NCBI RefSeq assembly: GCF_900602065.1
Contig: NZ_UWFN01000285.1
Span: 496,001 to 560,000, forward strand
DNA from: Pseudomonas viridiflava
GTDB lineage: Bacteria; Pseudomonadota; Gammaproteobacteria; Pseudomonadales; Pseudomonadaceae
Length of the DNA stretch: 64,000 nt
Direction of reading: 5' to 3'
The notes under the pieces are model-generated. The model worked only from the letters and a program-made list of their open reading frames with translations, did not search any database and had not been told where the DNA came from. A program made the position numbers and the translations under genes. Of this stretch, positions 18,529 through 28,088 are shown in pieces. The stretch's first letter is position 1. Every line of letters starts with the position of its first letter.

Positions 18529-18636
18529 GCGGACTTCCCCAGCTAAGTCGGACGACGCGGCAGTATCCCTCATCGGCCTCCAATGTTCACCCATTCGCGC
18601 CGCGAAGGCTCTAGCTCAAGCCTTACAGACTTTTAA

Positions 18637-18692
18637 TTGTCATCGACGCGCCATCATTGCGCCACCTTTCTGTCATAACCCATCGCGATACT
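18637..18692 (+). promoter_or_regulatory. possible Pho-box array before a porin gene
   Basis: Four heptamers spaced exactly 11 bases apart: TTGTCAT (18637), GCGCCAT (18648), GCGCCAC (18659) and CTGTCAT (18670). The PhoB site is CTGTCAT repeated at 11-base steps, so the outer two match strongly and the inner two only at CA(T/C). A GATACT -10-like hexamer follows at 18687, about 10 bases past the last heptamer, as in PhoB-activated promoters. This is a hypothesis; no PhoB regulator gene is present in the window. Confidence 0.4.
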
Positions 18693-18799
18693 GGCGCCTG
18701 TTTTTAGAACCGAGGGTACTAACCCTCAAACGCCCTGCCTGTAGGGCGGTTTCTACAGGATGACCCGATGTCGTCCTTACTCACGTTATGGAGATCAAC

Positions 18800-20098
18800 A
18801 TGCGTCTTGTTTCTACACGTACTGCTGCGGCCCTGTGTGGTGGCCTGGTATTGGCCATGGCGGTTCCTGCCAATGCCGCAGTCGACGCTAAATTGCTGGA
18901 CATGCTCAAGGCTAACGGCTCTATCAACGCAGATCAGTATGCTGAGCTGCAGACCGAACTGGCCAAAGACCAGGCAGCACAGAAGCAAGCACTCGCAGAT
19001 GTGCAAAACACTAAATCCGCCTCTCAGGCAGAGTTTGAGAAGAAAGTTGCCTGGGCTACCAAGACCCAGTTCAAGGGTGACGTGCGCGTTCGCCAGGAGA
19101 ACATTAAAGTCGAAGACCAGGCCAGCTCGACAGACCGAAGCCGTCAGCGTCTGCGCGCTCGCCTGGGTGCTTACACCGAAATCAACCCACAGGTGAGCAC
19201 CGGCATTCGTATTGCCACTGGTGGTAACCCTGGCGGCAATGGCGACGGTCGCTCCACCAACGTCGACCTGGACAACTATTTCACCAAAAAAACGCTGTGG
19301 CTGGACCTGGGCTACGTCGACTACGCCCCTACCGCCGTCAAAAACCTGCACATTATCGGCGGCAAGATGAACCAGCCGTGGGTAAACATGGGCGATGTAA
19401 TCTGGGACGGCGACCTCAACCCGGAAGGTCTGGCAGCCACCTATAGCTTCCCGTTGGGTGGCAAGACCGAACTGTTCGGTAGCGCCGGGCATTACACCCT
19501 CAAAGACAACATCGACGGCGACGGTTACCAGTTCCGTCATGACCTTCGTCTGTACGCGGGTCAGTTGGGTGCCAAATTCGCACCGACCGACAACCTGAAA
19601 GTCACCTTGGGCGGCAGCGTCTACGGTTACGACGGTGACAGCAGCACAGCTGCCCAGAACGCTCTGGCGGTCAACGGCAACACCACTACCGAATTCCAGC
19701 TGTACGAAGGTTTCGGCCAGGTTGATATCAGCGGCCTGGGCGTTCCGCTGGGTCTGTATGGTCAATACGTTGTCAACGACAAGAGCTCCGATGGCGAAGA
19801 CACTGCCTGGCTGACGGGTGTGAAAACCAAGGTTTTTGGTTTCGGTATCGACTACAACTACCGCGACGTTCAGCGTAACGCTGTAGTCGGCGCATTCACC
19901 GACTCGGACTTCGCCAACGGCACCACAGGCGCACGCGGCCACAAGCTGAAGGTCAGTTACGAAATCGACAAGAACTTCTCGGTCGGCGCGACTTACTTCC
20001 TGGCCGACGCGGATAACACCGCCAGCACCCGCCTGGTTCGTGGCCCGACTGATCGCGACGTGAAAACCCTGCAACTGGACGCAGAAGCGAAGTTCTAA
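18800..20098 (+). CDS. outer-membrane putative porin (Porin_5-like)
   Basis: 432 residues. Signal peptide MRLVSTRTAAALCGGLVLAMAVPANA-A. A helical N-terminal region (about 30-80) contains a coiled-coil-like stretch (QYAELQTELAKDQAAQKQALADV), then a beta-barrel with many strands and a final aromatic residue (LDAEAKF), as expected for insertion by BamA. The pattern (short coiled coil then barrel) is that of large putative porins of Pseudomonas (PF16930-like). Substrate unknown; upstream heptamers suggest phosphate control. ATG 18800 follows GGAG by 6 bases. A strong terminator follows. Confidence 0.85.
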   Translation: MRLVSTRTAAALCGGLVLAMAVPANAAVDAKLLDMLKANGSINADQYAELQTELAKDQAAQKQALADVQNTKSASQAEFEKKVAWATKTQFKGDVRVRQENIKVEDQASSTDRSRQRLRARLGAYTEINPQVSTGIRIATGGNPGGNGDGRSTNVDLDNYFTKKTLWLDLGYVDYAPTAVKNLHIIGGKMNQPWVNMGDVIWDGDLNPEGLAATYSFPLGGKTELFGSAGHYTLKDNIDGDGYQFRHDLRLYAGQLGAKFAPTDNLKVTLGGSVYGYDGDSSTAAQNALAVNGNTTTEFQLYEGFGQVDISGLGVPLGLYGQYVVNDKSSDGEDTAWLTGVKTKVFGFGIDYNYRDVQRNAVVGAFTDSDFANGTTGARGHKLKVSYEIDKNFSVGATYFLADADNTASTRLVRGPTDRDVKTLQLDAEAKF

Positions 20099-20167
20099 GC
20101 AACCCTGCCACACGCTTCAAGCCTCAAGCGGCATTGCTCCCGTCGCTTGAAGCCGCAAAGACCTCAC

Positions 20168-20229
20168 AGCCCGACGTTGCACTGGCGATCCCCATCATCC
20201 GTTCGCCAGGGTCACGCCGGGCTTTTTTT
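20168..20229 (+). terminator. Rho-independent terminator of the porin gene
   Basis: Stem AGCCCG/CGGGCT encloses an inner stem TGGCGA/TCGCCA, followed by CTTTTTTTG. A second hairpin (GCTTCAAG/CTTGAAGC) lies just upstream at about 20115-20153. Confidence 0.7.
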
Positions 20230-20294
20230 GTTTATAGACACCGGGCAGCTCTTATCAACGAAAATTTTAATATCTGATGTGGTAAGCCTTATTA

Positions 20295-20388
20295 CCAGTA
20301 GGGAGCGCGCTTGCCCGCGATCGCGTCAGCACAGGCGAAAAATTCATCAACTGACAAATCGAATCGCGGGCAAGCGCGCTCCTACTGG
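20295..20388. repeat. REP inverted pair (GCGCTTGCCCGCGAT class)
   Basis: CAGTAGGGAGCGCGCTTGCC pairs with GGCAAGCGCGCTCCTACTGG. Lies in the 348-base gap between the porin and the FabH-like gene. The gap also holds the porin terminators; nothing else is seen. Confidence 0.85.
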
Positions 20389-20446
20389 TTCCCGTTTACT
20401 GCGCGACAGCGCTGTGTCAGGAGCGCCGAGCGACCTGCTGCAACAC

Positions 20447-21568
20447 TCAACGCTTACGCAAGATCACGCTACCAATCGAATAGCCCGCACCGAAGGAACT
20501 CAACACGCCCAGCGCGCCGCTCGGCAAATCATCCTGATAAGTATGGAAGGCGATGACAGAGCCAGCCGAACTGGTGTTGGCGTAGGTGTCGAGAATCACC
20601 GGCGCTTCTTCTACCGACGCGTCGCGGCCCAGCAGTTTCTTGACGATCAAATGGTTCATGCTCAGGTTCGCCTGGTGCAGCCAGAAGCGCTGTACATCGC
20701 TGACGTTCAGGCTGTTCTGCTCAAGGTGCGCCCCGACCAGCTCGGCGACCATTGGGCAGACTTCGCGAAACACCTTGCGGCCTTCCTGCACGAACAATTT
20801 GTCTGGCTGACCTTCACCCTCTTCCGCGGTACGGTTGAGGAAGCCGAAATTGTTGCGGATGTTGTTGGAAAAGCTGGTCAGCAATTTGGTGCCGAGAATA
20901 TCGAACTGATAGGCCGAAGTGGCCAGATCGGCACGCTCAACCAGCACAGCCGTGGCGGCATCACCAAAGATGAAGTGGCTGTCGCGGTCACGAAAATTCA
21001 GGTGCGCGGTGCAGATTTCCGGACTGATCACCAACACTGCGCGGGCCTGGCCCAATTGCACGCTGTTGCTTGCTGCCTGGATACCGAACGTTGCGGATGA
21101 ACAGGCCACGTTCATGTCATAGCCAAAACCTTGAACGCCCAGCGCAGCCTGGATCTCGATGGAGATCGCCGGATAGGCGCGTTGCAGGTTGGAGCAGGCG
21201 ACGATAACGCCATCCACATCGGCAGCCGTTTTGCCCGCACGCAGCAAAGCCTGTTTAGCCGCCGCAACACCCATTTCGCAGAGGATCGACCACTCATCGT
21301 TGGAACGCTCGGGCAAACGCGGCTTCATGCGTTGCGGGTCGAGAATGCCGTCCTTGTCCATGACAAAGCGGCTTTTGATACCCGAGGCTTTTTCGATGAA
21401 GGCGGCGTTGGATTCAGTCAGCGCCTGGACTTCGCCCCGCTCGATAGCGACAGCGTTTTCGCTGTTGAATTGAGCAACGTAAGTATTGAAAGACTGCACC
21501 AGCTCTTCGTTGGAAATGCTGTTGGCCGGGGTGTACAGGCCTGTGCCGCTGATGACGACGTTGTGCAC
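20447..21568 (-). CDS. beta-ketoacyl-ACP synthase III family protein (FabH-like)
   Basis: 373 residues, longer than ordinary FabH (about 317). Thiolase fold with the full Cys-His-Asn catalytic triad: Cys156 (NVACSSATF), His298 (HQANLSMN) and Asn331 (YANTSSAGS). In P. aeruginosa the similar-sized PA3286 is reported, as I recall, to condense a medium-chain acyl-CoA from beta-oxidation with malonyl-ACP, linking degradation to synthesis; this gene is a good candidate for the same role. The long helical insert at residues 30-90 is consistent with that subfamily. The GTG at 21568 is chosen because GAGAGGAA lies 5-6 bases upstream. Confidence 0.85.
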   Translation of the reverse strand: MHNVVISGTGLYTPANSISNEELVQSFNTYVAQFNSENAVAIERGEVQALTESNAAFIEKASGIKSRFVMDKDGILDPQRMKPRLPERSNDEWSILCEMGVAAAKQALLRAGKTAADVDGVIVACSNLQRAYPAISIEIQAALGVQGFGYDMNVACSSATFGIQAASNSVQLGQARAVLVISPEICTAHLNFRDRDSHFIFGDAATAVLVERADLATSAYQFDILGTKLLTSFSNNIRNNFGFLNRTAEEGEGQPDKLFVQEGRKVFREVCPMVAELVGAHLEQNSLNVSDVQRFWLHQANLSMNHLIVKKLLGRDASVEEAPVILDTYANTSSAGSVIAFHTYQDDLPSGALGVLSSFGAGYSIGSVILRKR

Positions 21569-21767
21569 GGTCGTTCCTCTCTTATTGATCAATGCAGGTA
21601 GCGACCTGCGCGGGCATAGGCGCCGTCACCCCACCAAATTGGGACCAACGTACCAATGCAAACTTATGGAACTCCCTTGGCGCGATGGAAGCCGGGCAAC
21701 ACCTCGGGGTTCAAGGGGCGAAGTGTGCCATATCGGCCTGTATATGTGGGAGTTTGAACAAAGGACC

Positions 21768-21840
21768 TGTAGGCGCTGCCGAAGGCTGCGAAGGCGGTGT
21801 GTCGGGAATGACGCTACGCAGCCTTCGGCAGCTCCTACAG
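21768..21840. repeat. REP inverted pair (CTGCCGAAGGCTGCG class)
   Basis: TGTAGGCGCTGCCGAAGGCT on the left pairs with AGCCTTCGGCAGCTCCTACA on the right except for one base (GGCGC against GGAGC). Confidence 0.88.
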
Positions 21841-21856
21841 AGACAGCACGTAGTTG

Positions 21857-24800
21857 TCAGCCCTCCACCTGCCCCCACTGTTTGCTCAGGCGCTTGTCGG
21901 AAACCGGCATTTTGGTCCCCAGTTGCTGGGCGAACAGCGACACGCGGTACTCCTCCAGCCACCAGCGATACGCCGTCAGCTCGGGGTCGCGCTTGCCTTC
22001 CTGGGCATGTTTGCTGGCGCGGGCCTGATATTGAGTCCAAAGCCCGGCGAGTTCGAGACTCCAGACCCGGTCCTTCTGAACCTGCCCGGGAAGTTTTTCG
22101 AGGCGCATTTCGATGGCTTTCAGGTAACGCGGCAACTCCTTGAGCCACTGCGCAGGTGTTTCACGGACGAACCCCGGGTAGACCAGATGCCCCAACTGCG
22201 ACTTGATGTCGTTGAGTGCCACGGCTTCAGCCAGGTTTATCTTGCCCTTGAAGCGCTTTTGCAGGCCATGCCAGAGCTTGAGGATATCCAGGGTCAGCTT
22301 GGCCAGACGTTCGGCGTGTTCTGTCCAGGCGCCACGCTTGCGCTCGGCCAACGCCAGCAACCCTGCACCGTCGCGTGGCAAATTGGCTTCGCCTTCCAGC
22401 ACGCAACTGTCGAGGCTGGCCAGCAGGATGTCTTCGACCAGCGCATCAACGCGCCCCAACTCGCGATGCAGCAACGCCAACTCGGTTTGCCCCGGCAATT
22501 TGCTGCGCAGGAATTTGGCCGGTTCAGCCAATTGCTGCAACAGCAAACGCTGCAAGGCTCGGCGATGCTGATATTCGGCTTCGGCTGAGGTCGAGAAACG
22601 CCCCTCCTTGACCGTGCCCGCTTCCTCCACCAACGCCGGGTAGACCGTCATCGATAGACCGGCAATGTTCTGCTGGGTTTTTTCCGCCACCGGCGCGAAG
22701 ACTTTTGCCTCCACGGGCTGCTGACCTTTTGCCGATTGCGGCACGGCCAACGCCGCTTGGCTGGCCTCGGCAAAGCGTGCAGTCAATTCGTCCAGCTCGC
22801 GGCCTTCGCCGAGGAACTTGCCGTTGCCATCGACGATTTCAAGATTCATCTTCAGGTGGCTTTCAAGCTGCTGCGCCGCTTCAGCCCAGGCTTCGTCACT
22901 GACGCGTGCGCCGGTCATGCGCAGCAACTCACGGCCCAGCGCCTGAGGCAACGAGCCTTCGCCAAAGGTAATGCGCTGCAGCGCGGCTTTTATGAAGTCA
23001 GGTACAGGCACGAAGTTCTTGCGAATCGCCTTGGGCAGATTGCGCACCAGTGCAATGCACTTGGTTTCCAGCAAGCCCGGCACCAGCCATTCCAGCCGCT
23101 CGGCGGGCAACGACAGCAACAACGGCGCAGGCACGCGCACGGTCACGCCATCGCGAGGATGGTTGGGTTCGAAGTGATAGGTCAGCGGCAGGGTCAGATC
23201 ACCCAGCTTGAGGGTATCGGGGTAATACGCCGCGGTGACTTCGTTGGCTTCACGCGCCAGCACGTCTTCTTCGCGCATGATCAGCAACTGCGGGTTCTTC
23301 TGACTCTCGGTTTTGTACCAATGGTCGAAGGTCGCAGCCTGATGAATCTCGGCCGGGATCCGCGCTTCGTAGAAGCTGTAAAGCGTGTCTTCATCCGCAA
23401 GAATATCGCGGCGGCGCGCCTTGGCTTCCAGTTCGTCGAGGGTTTCCAGCAGTTTGGTGTTGGCGCTCAGGCACTTGGCCCGTGAGTTGATCTCGCCACG
23501 CACCAGCCCTTCACGAATGAACAGCTCGCGGGACACCACCGGATCAATCGGCCCGTAGTGCACCGGCCGACGACCGACCACGATCAGGCCAAACAAGGTG
23601 ATCTGCTCAAACGCCACGACCTGGCCGCGCTTCTTCTCCCAGTGCGGTTCGAAGTGGTTTTTCTTGATCAGGTGTCCGGCCAGCGGCTCGATCCAGTCTG
23701 AATCGAGCTTGGCGACCATGCGCGCATAAAGCTTGGTGGTTTCCACCAGTTCAGCGGTCATCAGCCATTGCGGGCGTTTTTTGCCCAGGCCCGAAGACGG
23801 ATGAATCCAGAAGCGCCGCTGACGTGCGCCGAGATAATCGCCTTCGTCGGCTTTCTGACCGATCTGACTGAGCAAACCGGAGAGAATCGCCTTGTGGAAT
23901 TTGGGGTAGTCGGCTGGCTCTTTGTTGACCGTGAGCTGCAAGTCACGGCAGATCAAACCTAACTGCCGATGGGCGTCGCGCCACTCGCGCAAACGCAGGT
24001 AATTGAGGAAGTTACGACGGCACCAGTTACGCAGCGGGCTGGCAGTCAGGGCTTGGCGTTGCTCTTCGAAACCACGCCACAGATTGACCAGCCCGGCGAA
24101 GTCCGAGTCTGCGTCTTTCCATTGTGCGTGGGCCTGATCCGCCGCCTGCTGGCGCTCCGGCGGACGCTCGCGTACGTCCTGCACGGACATGGCACTGGCG
24201 ACGATCAGCACTTCCTGCAAACTGCCCTGCTTCGCCGCTTCCAGCAGCATGCGACCCATACGCGGATCAACCGGCAAGCGTGCCAATTGACGGCCCAAAG
24301 GCGTCAGCTGGTTCTCGCGGTTGACCGCCGACAGCTCCTGCAACAGATTGAAACCGTCACTGATCGCTTTGCCGTCTGGCGGCTCGATAAACGGGAAATC
24401 AGTGATCTCGCCCAGCCGCAGATGCAACATCTGCAGGATCACCGCAGCAAGGTTGGTGCGCAGGATTTCCGGATCAGTAAACTCCGGTCGCCCGTTGAAA
24501 TCTTCTTCACTGTAGAGCCGTACACACAGACCCGGCTCGACCCGCCCACATCGGCCTTTACGCTGGTTGGCACTGGCTTGCGAGACGGCTTCAATCGGCA
24601 ACCGCTGAACCTTGGCGCGGTAGCTGTATCGGCTAATGCGCGCGGTCCCGGTGTCGATCACGTAGCGAATGCCCGGTACGGTCAGCGAGGTTTCCGCAAC
24701 GTTGGTCGCCAGTACCACACGCCGTCCAGGGTGTGACTGGAAAATCCGCTGCTGCTCGGCAGGCGACAGGCGCGCATACAGCGGCAGGATTTCCGTGTGT

Positions 24801-25768
24801 TTGAGCTGTGCCTTGCGCAGCATTTCTGCCGCATCACGAATTTCACGTTCGCCGGGCAGAAACACCAGCACATCACCAGGGCTCTTGCGCTCGCTGCGTT
24901 CGAAAGCTGCCAGTTCATCAAGGGTCGCAAGAATCGCCTGATCTACGGTCAGATCATCTTCAACGCTGTTGCCCTCTTCGTCCTGCTGCGAGGTCAGCGG
25001 GCGGTACCAGGTTTCCACCGGGAACGTACGCCCGGACACTTCCACAATAGGCGCGTCGTTGAAGTGCTCTGAAAAGCGCTGCAAGTCGATGGTTGCCGAG
25101 GTGATGATCACCTTCAGGTCCGGGCGACGTGGCAGCAGGGTTTTCAGATAGCCCAGCAGGAAGTCGATGTTCAGGCTGCGTTCATGCGCTTCGTCGACGA
25201 TGATCGTGTCGTAACGCTCAAGAAAACGGTCATGCTGGGTTTCGGCCAGCAGGATGCCGTCGGTCATCAGTTTGATCAGCGTGCTGCTGTCGCTCTGATC
25301 CTCGAAGCGCACCTGATAACCGACCAGCGCGCCCAGTGGCGTTCCAAGCTCTTCTGCCACGCGACTGCCGACGCTGCGTGCCGCGATTCGACGCGGCTGA
25401 GTGTGGCCAATCAAGCCGTGTTGCCCGCGACCGATTTCCAGGCAGATCTTCGGCAACTGAGTGGTTTTACCCGACCCGGTCTCACCCGCGATGATCAGCA
25501 CCTGATGCTTGAGCAGCGCCTCTTTGATCTCGTCGCGCTTGGCAGCAATCGGCAGGCTGTCGTCGTAACGAATCACCGGCACGCTGTCACGCCGCGCTGT
25601 GACCTGAGCGCACGACGCCTGCACCTTCGCCCCCCACTGCGCCAGCTTCGCCTCATCGGGCTTCTTGCGCAGCTCATGCAACTGGCGGCGCAAGCGATGA
25701 CGATCGCTGATCATCGCGTGGTCGAGGTTCTTCAGGAGTTGGTCAATCGAGGGCGTTTGATCGGTCAT
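21857..25768 (-). CDS. hrpA: ATP-dependent RNA helicase HrpA
   Basis: 1303 residues, as in E. coli HrpA (about 1300). DEAH helicase motifs near the N-terminus: GETGSGKTT (Walker A), VDEAHERS (Walker B), SATI (motif III), and TNVAETSLTVPG and QRKGRCGRVEPG in the second lobe. The remaining C-terminal half has the HA2 winged-helix/ratchet, an OB fold and the DUF3418 region. HrpA acts on mRNA and rescues stalled ribosomes in E. coli. It ends 17 bases after the neighbouring REP pair. In PAO1 I recall the same gene as PA3297, next to fadD1/fadD2. Confidence 0.95.
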   Translation of the reverse strand: MTDQTPSIDQLLKNLDHAMISDRHRLRRQLHELRKKPDEAKLAQWGAKVQASCAQVTARRDSVPVIRYDDSLPIAAKRDEIKEALLKHQVLIIAGETGSGKTTQLPKICLEIGRGQHGLIGHTQPRRIAARSVGSRVAEELGTPLGALVGYQVRFEDQSDSSTLIKLMTDGILLAETQHDRFLERYDTIIVDEAHERSLNIDFLLGYLKTLLPRRPDLKVIITSATIDLQRFSEHFNDAPIVEVSGRTFPVETWYRPLTSQQDEEGNSVEDDLTVDQAILATLDELAAFERSERKSPGDVLVFLPGEREIRDAAEMLRKAQLKHTEILPLYARLSPAEQQRIFQSHPGRRVVLATNVAETSLTVPGIRYVIDTGTARISRYSYRAKVQRLPIEAVSQASANQRKGRCGRVEPGLCVRLYSEEDFNGRPEFTDPEILRTNLAAVILQMLHLRLGEITDFPFIEPPDGKAISDGFNLLQELSAVNRENQLTPLGRQLARLPVDPRMGRMLLEAAKQGSLQEVLIVASAMSVQDVRERPPERQQAADQAHAQWKDADSDFAGLVNLWRGFEEQRQALTASPLRNWCRRNFLNYLRLREWRDAHRQLGLICRDLQLTVNKEPADYPKFHKAILSGLLSQIGQKADEGDYLGARQRRFWIHPSSGLGKKRPQWLMTAELVETTKLYARMVAKLDSDWIEPLAGHLIKKNHFEPHWEKKRGQVVAFEQITLFGLIVVGRRPVHYGPIDPVVSRELFIREGLVRGEINSRAKCLSANTKLLETLDELEAKARRRDILADEDTLYSFYEARIPAEIHQAATFDHWYKTESQKNPQLLIMREEDVLAREANEVTAAYYPDTLKLGDLTLPLTYHFEPNHPRDGVTVRVPAPLLLSLPAERLEWLVPGLLETKCIALVRNLPKAIRKNFVPVPDFIKAALQRITFGEGSLPQALGRELLRMTGARVSDEAWAEAAQQLESHLKMNLEIVDGNGKFLGEGRELDELTARFAEASQAALAVPQSAKGQQPVEAKVFAPVAEKTQQNIAGLSMTVYPALVEEAGTVKEGRFSTSAEAEYQHRRALQRLLLQQLAEPAKFLRSKLPGQTELALLHRELGRVDALVEDILLASLDSCVLEGEANLPRDGAGLLALAERKRGAWTEHAERLAKLTLDILKLWHGLQKRFKGKINLAEAVALNDIKSQLGHLVYPGFVRETPAQWLKELPRYLKAIEMRLEKLPGQVQKDRVWSLELAGLWTQYQARASKHAQEGKRDPELTAYRWWLEEYRVSLFAQQLGTKMPVSDKRLSKQWGQVEG

Positions 25769-25866
25769 CAGGTGCGCAGGGTCTTTTGATGGGTGCAAAG
25801 GCGGGGATTGTCGCAGATTTGGCGGGGATGATGCAGGTGCGGTGTTGTTGGATCGCGTCAGATTCC

Positions 25867-25955
25867 TGTGGGAGCGGTGCTTGCCCGCGATAAGGCTGGA
25901 CGCGATTCACTTTAGATCGCGTTGCTCCTATCGCGGGCAAGCACCGCTCCCACAG
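25867..25955. repeat. REP inverted pair (GGTGCTTGCCCGCGAT class)
   Basis: TGTGGGAGCGGTGCTTGCCC pairs with GGGCAAGCACCGCTCCCACA. The same class recurs at 53912. Confidence 0.88.
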
Positions 25956-26009
25956 GTGATTGCATTTCATGTCAGAACGTGTGGAGGAGCTTCAAGCAAT
26001 TGGAATTGC

Positions 26010-27701
26010 TTACTTCTTCAACCCCAACTTCTTCAACTCTTCATCACGCAATTCGCGACGCAGGATCTTGCCGACGTTGGTCGTGGGCAACGCGTCTCGG
26101 AATTCGACGCTGCGTGGGACTTTGTACCCAGTCAGGTTGGCGCGCATGTGTTCCATGACCTGGTCCTTGGTCAGGGTCATGCCCGGTTTGACCACCACAA
26201 AGACCTTGATCGCCTCGCCGGATTTATCGTCCGGGACTCCAATGGCCGCGCATTGCAGCACGCCTGGCAAGGTCGCCAGTACGTCTTCGAGCTCGTTGGG
26301 GTACACGTTGAAGCCGGAGATGAGGATCATGTCTTTCTTGCGATCGACGATGCGCATGTAGCCGTCAGGCTGGATCAGTGCAATATCGCCGGTCTTGAGC
26401 CAGCCATCCGCATCGATCATTTCATCGGTCGCTTCCTGGCGCTCCCAATAGCCCTTCATCACCTGCGGGCCCTTGATACACAATTCGCCGATTTCCCCGA
26501 ACGGCAACTCGTTGCCTGCATCGTCGATGACTTTGCACAACGTCGAAGGCGCCGGAATGCCGATGGTGCCGACCTGAATCTTCTGGTTAGGGTTACAGCT
26601 GGCCACAGGACTGGTTTCAGTCATGCCATAGCCTTCGCAGATCGCGCAGCCGGTCACTTCCTTCCAGCGCTCAGCAGCGGCCAGTTGCAGAGCCATCCCG
26701 CCGGACAGCGTGACCTTCAGCGCCGAGAAATCAAGGTTGCGGAATTCCGGGCTATTGCACAGCGCCACAAACAACGTATTGAGGCCCACAAAACCGCTGA
26801 ACTTCCATTTCGACAGCTCTTTGACCATCGCCGGCAAGTCACGCGGGTTGCTGATCAAGATGTTGTGGTTGCCGATCAGCATCATCGACATGCAGTGAAA
26901 GGTGAACGCGTAGATGTGATAGAGGGGCAGCGGCGTGATGACCACTTCGCTGCCTTCGTTCATGTTCGAGCCCATCAACGCCTTGCATTGCAGCATGTTG
27001 GCGATCAGGTTGCGGTGGGTGAGCATTGCGCCTTTGGCCACGCCCGTGGTGCCGCCGGTGTATTGCAGCACCGCAACGTCATTGCTGGCAGGCGAAGCTT
27101 CGGTGAACGACTGGCCACGGCCTTTGCTCAGCACGTCATTGAACTTGATCGCGGCGGGCAGGTGATAAGCCGGGACCATCTTCTTAACGTATTTGATGAC
27201 GCTGTTGATCAGCAGTCGCTTGAGCGGTGGCAGCATGTCCGCCACTTCAGTGACAATCACATGCTTGACGCCGGTTTTAGGCACCACCTTTTCAGCCAGG
27301 TGCGCCATGTTCGCCAGGCATACCAGCGCCTTGGCGCCGGAATCCTTGAACTGGTGTTCCATTTCCCGAGCGGTGTACAGCGGGTTGGTGTTGACCACGA
27401 TCAACCCGGCGCGCATGGCACCGAATACGGCAATGGGGTACTGGAGGACGTTGGGCAACTGCACGGCAATTCGGTCGCCGGGCTGCAGGTCGGTATGGTG
27501 CTGAATCCAGGCAGCAAAAGCCCCGGATTGCTCATACATCTCACCATAGGTGAGGGTCTGGCCCAAATTGCTGAACGCTGGCTTGCTGGCGAAACGCTCG
27601 CAAGACTGTTTCAATACGGCCTGGACGTTTGTGTATTCGTCAGGATTGATCTCGGCAGGAATGCCAGACGGATACTTGTCCTTCCAGAAGTTTTCAATCA
27701 T
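26010..27701 (-). CDS. fadD1: long-chain fatty acid-CoA ligase, copy 1 (FadD1)
   Basis: 563 residues. AMP-forming acyl-CoA synthetase: P-loop YTGGTTGVAKGA, the YGMTETSP motif and C-terminal DRKKDMILISGFNVYPNELEDV, with the essential Lys near the end (NVGKILRRELRDEE). It activates exogenous fatty acids at the inner membrane for beta-oxidation. It begins MIENFWKDKYP, the start I recall for P. aeruginosa PA3299. Its start codon is 388 bases from the paralogue's stop, with a REP pair between, so the two probably have separate promoters. ATG 27701 is used: a 52-codon upstream extension is not protein-like. Confidence 0.95.
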   Translation of the reverse strand: MIENFWKDKYPSGIPAEINPDEYTNVQAVLKQSCERFASKPAFSNLGQTLTYGEMYEQSGAFAAWIQHHTDLQPGDRIAVQLPNVLQYPIAVFGAMRAGLIVVNTNPLYTAREMEHQFKDSGAKALVCLANMAHLAEKVVPKTGVKHVIVTEVADMLPPLKRLLINSVIKYVKKMVPAYHLPAAIKFNDVLSKGRGQSFTEASPASNDVAVLQYTGGTTGVAKGAMLTHRNLIANMLQCKALMGSNMNEGSEVVITPLPLYHIYAFTFHCMSMMLIGNHNILISNPRDLPAMVKELSKWKFSGFVGLNTLFVALCNSPEFRNLDFSALKVTLSGGMALQLAAAERWKEVTGCAICEGYGMTETSPVASCNPNQKIQVGTIGIPAPSTLCKVIDDAGNELPFGEIGELCIKGPQVMKGYWERQEATDEMIDADGWLKTGDIALIQPDGYMRIVDRKKDMILISGFNVYPNELEDVLATLPGVLQCAAIGVPDDKSGEAIKVFVVVKPGMTLTKDQVMEHMRANLTGYKVPRSVEFRDALPTTNVGKILRRELRDEELKKLGLKK

Positions 27702-27989
27702 GGAAGCCGGGCTCCTCAGCGACAGCGAATTCTTCACATCGCTTGAATGCGATGATTTTCTTGTGTTTTGGAATTTTGCGGTTAACGCTTCGTTGCTTAG
27801 TGACAGGTCAAAAGCGGGCCGAGAGTAGCAGCTTTGCAATAGGCCGCCTAGAGGCAAAGAAGGCCCCTACAGTCACAAAAATGACTCAAGAATTAATAGT
27901 AGTCACGTTTAGAGCTTTAATACTATTTGTCGCTAATCTGGCTGTAATGACTGGTTTAGAGCCACTTGGTCGATGAGATGGCGTGGAAC
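27702..27989. other. fadD1 promoter/leader region
   Basis: About 290 bases on the 5' side of fadD1. It includes an AT-rich part (27885-27935, TTAATAGTAGTCACG and TTTAATACTATTTGTCGC). No obvious PsrA- or FadR-type inverted repeat was found by eye. The region probably contains the fadD1 promoter; no gene is seen. Confidence 0.4.
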
Positions 27990-27990
27990 C

Positions 27991-28080
27991 TGTTGGAGCG
28001 AGGCTTGCCCGCGAAGGACGCTGATACGGTGCTCCTGACATTCCTCTTAGGCCGATTCGCGGGCAAGCCTCGCTCCAACA
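27991..28080. repeat. REP inverted pair (GAGGCTTGCCCGCGAA class)
   Basis: TGTTGGAGCGAGGCTTGCCC pairs with GGGCAAGCCTCGCTCCAACA. It separates the two fadD genes, which are on the same strand. Confidence 0.9.
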
Positions 28081-28088
28081 GGTGTGCA

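Noticed and set aside
18719-20113. Minus-strand frame of 464 codons over the porin gene
   Set aside because: Plus strand has a signal peptide, ribosome site and terminator.
25842-27746. Plus-strand frame of 634 codons opposite fadD1
   Set aside because: Frame is a high-GC shadow; fadD1 has all acyl-CoA ligase motifs.
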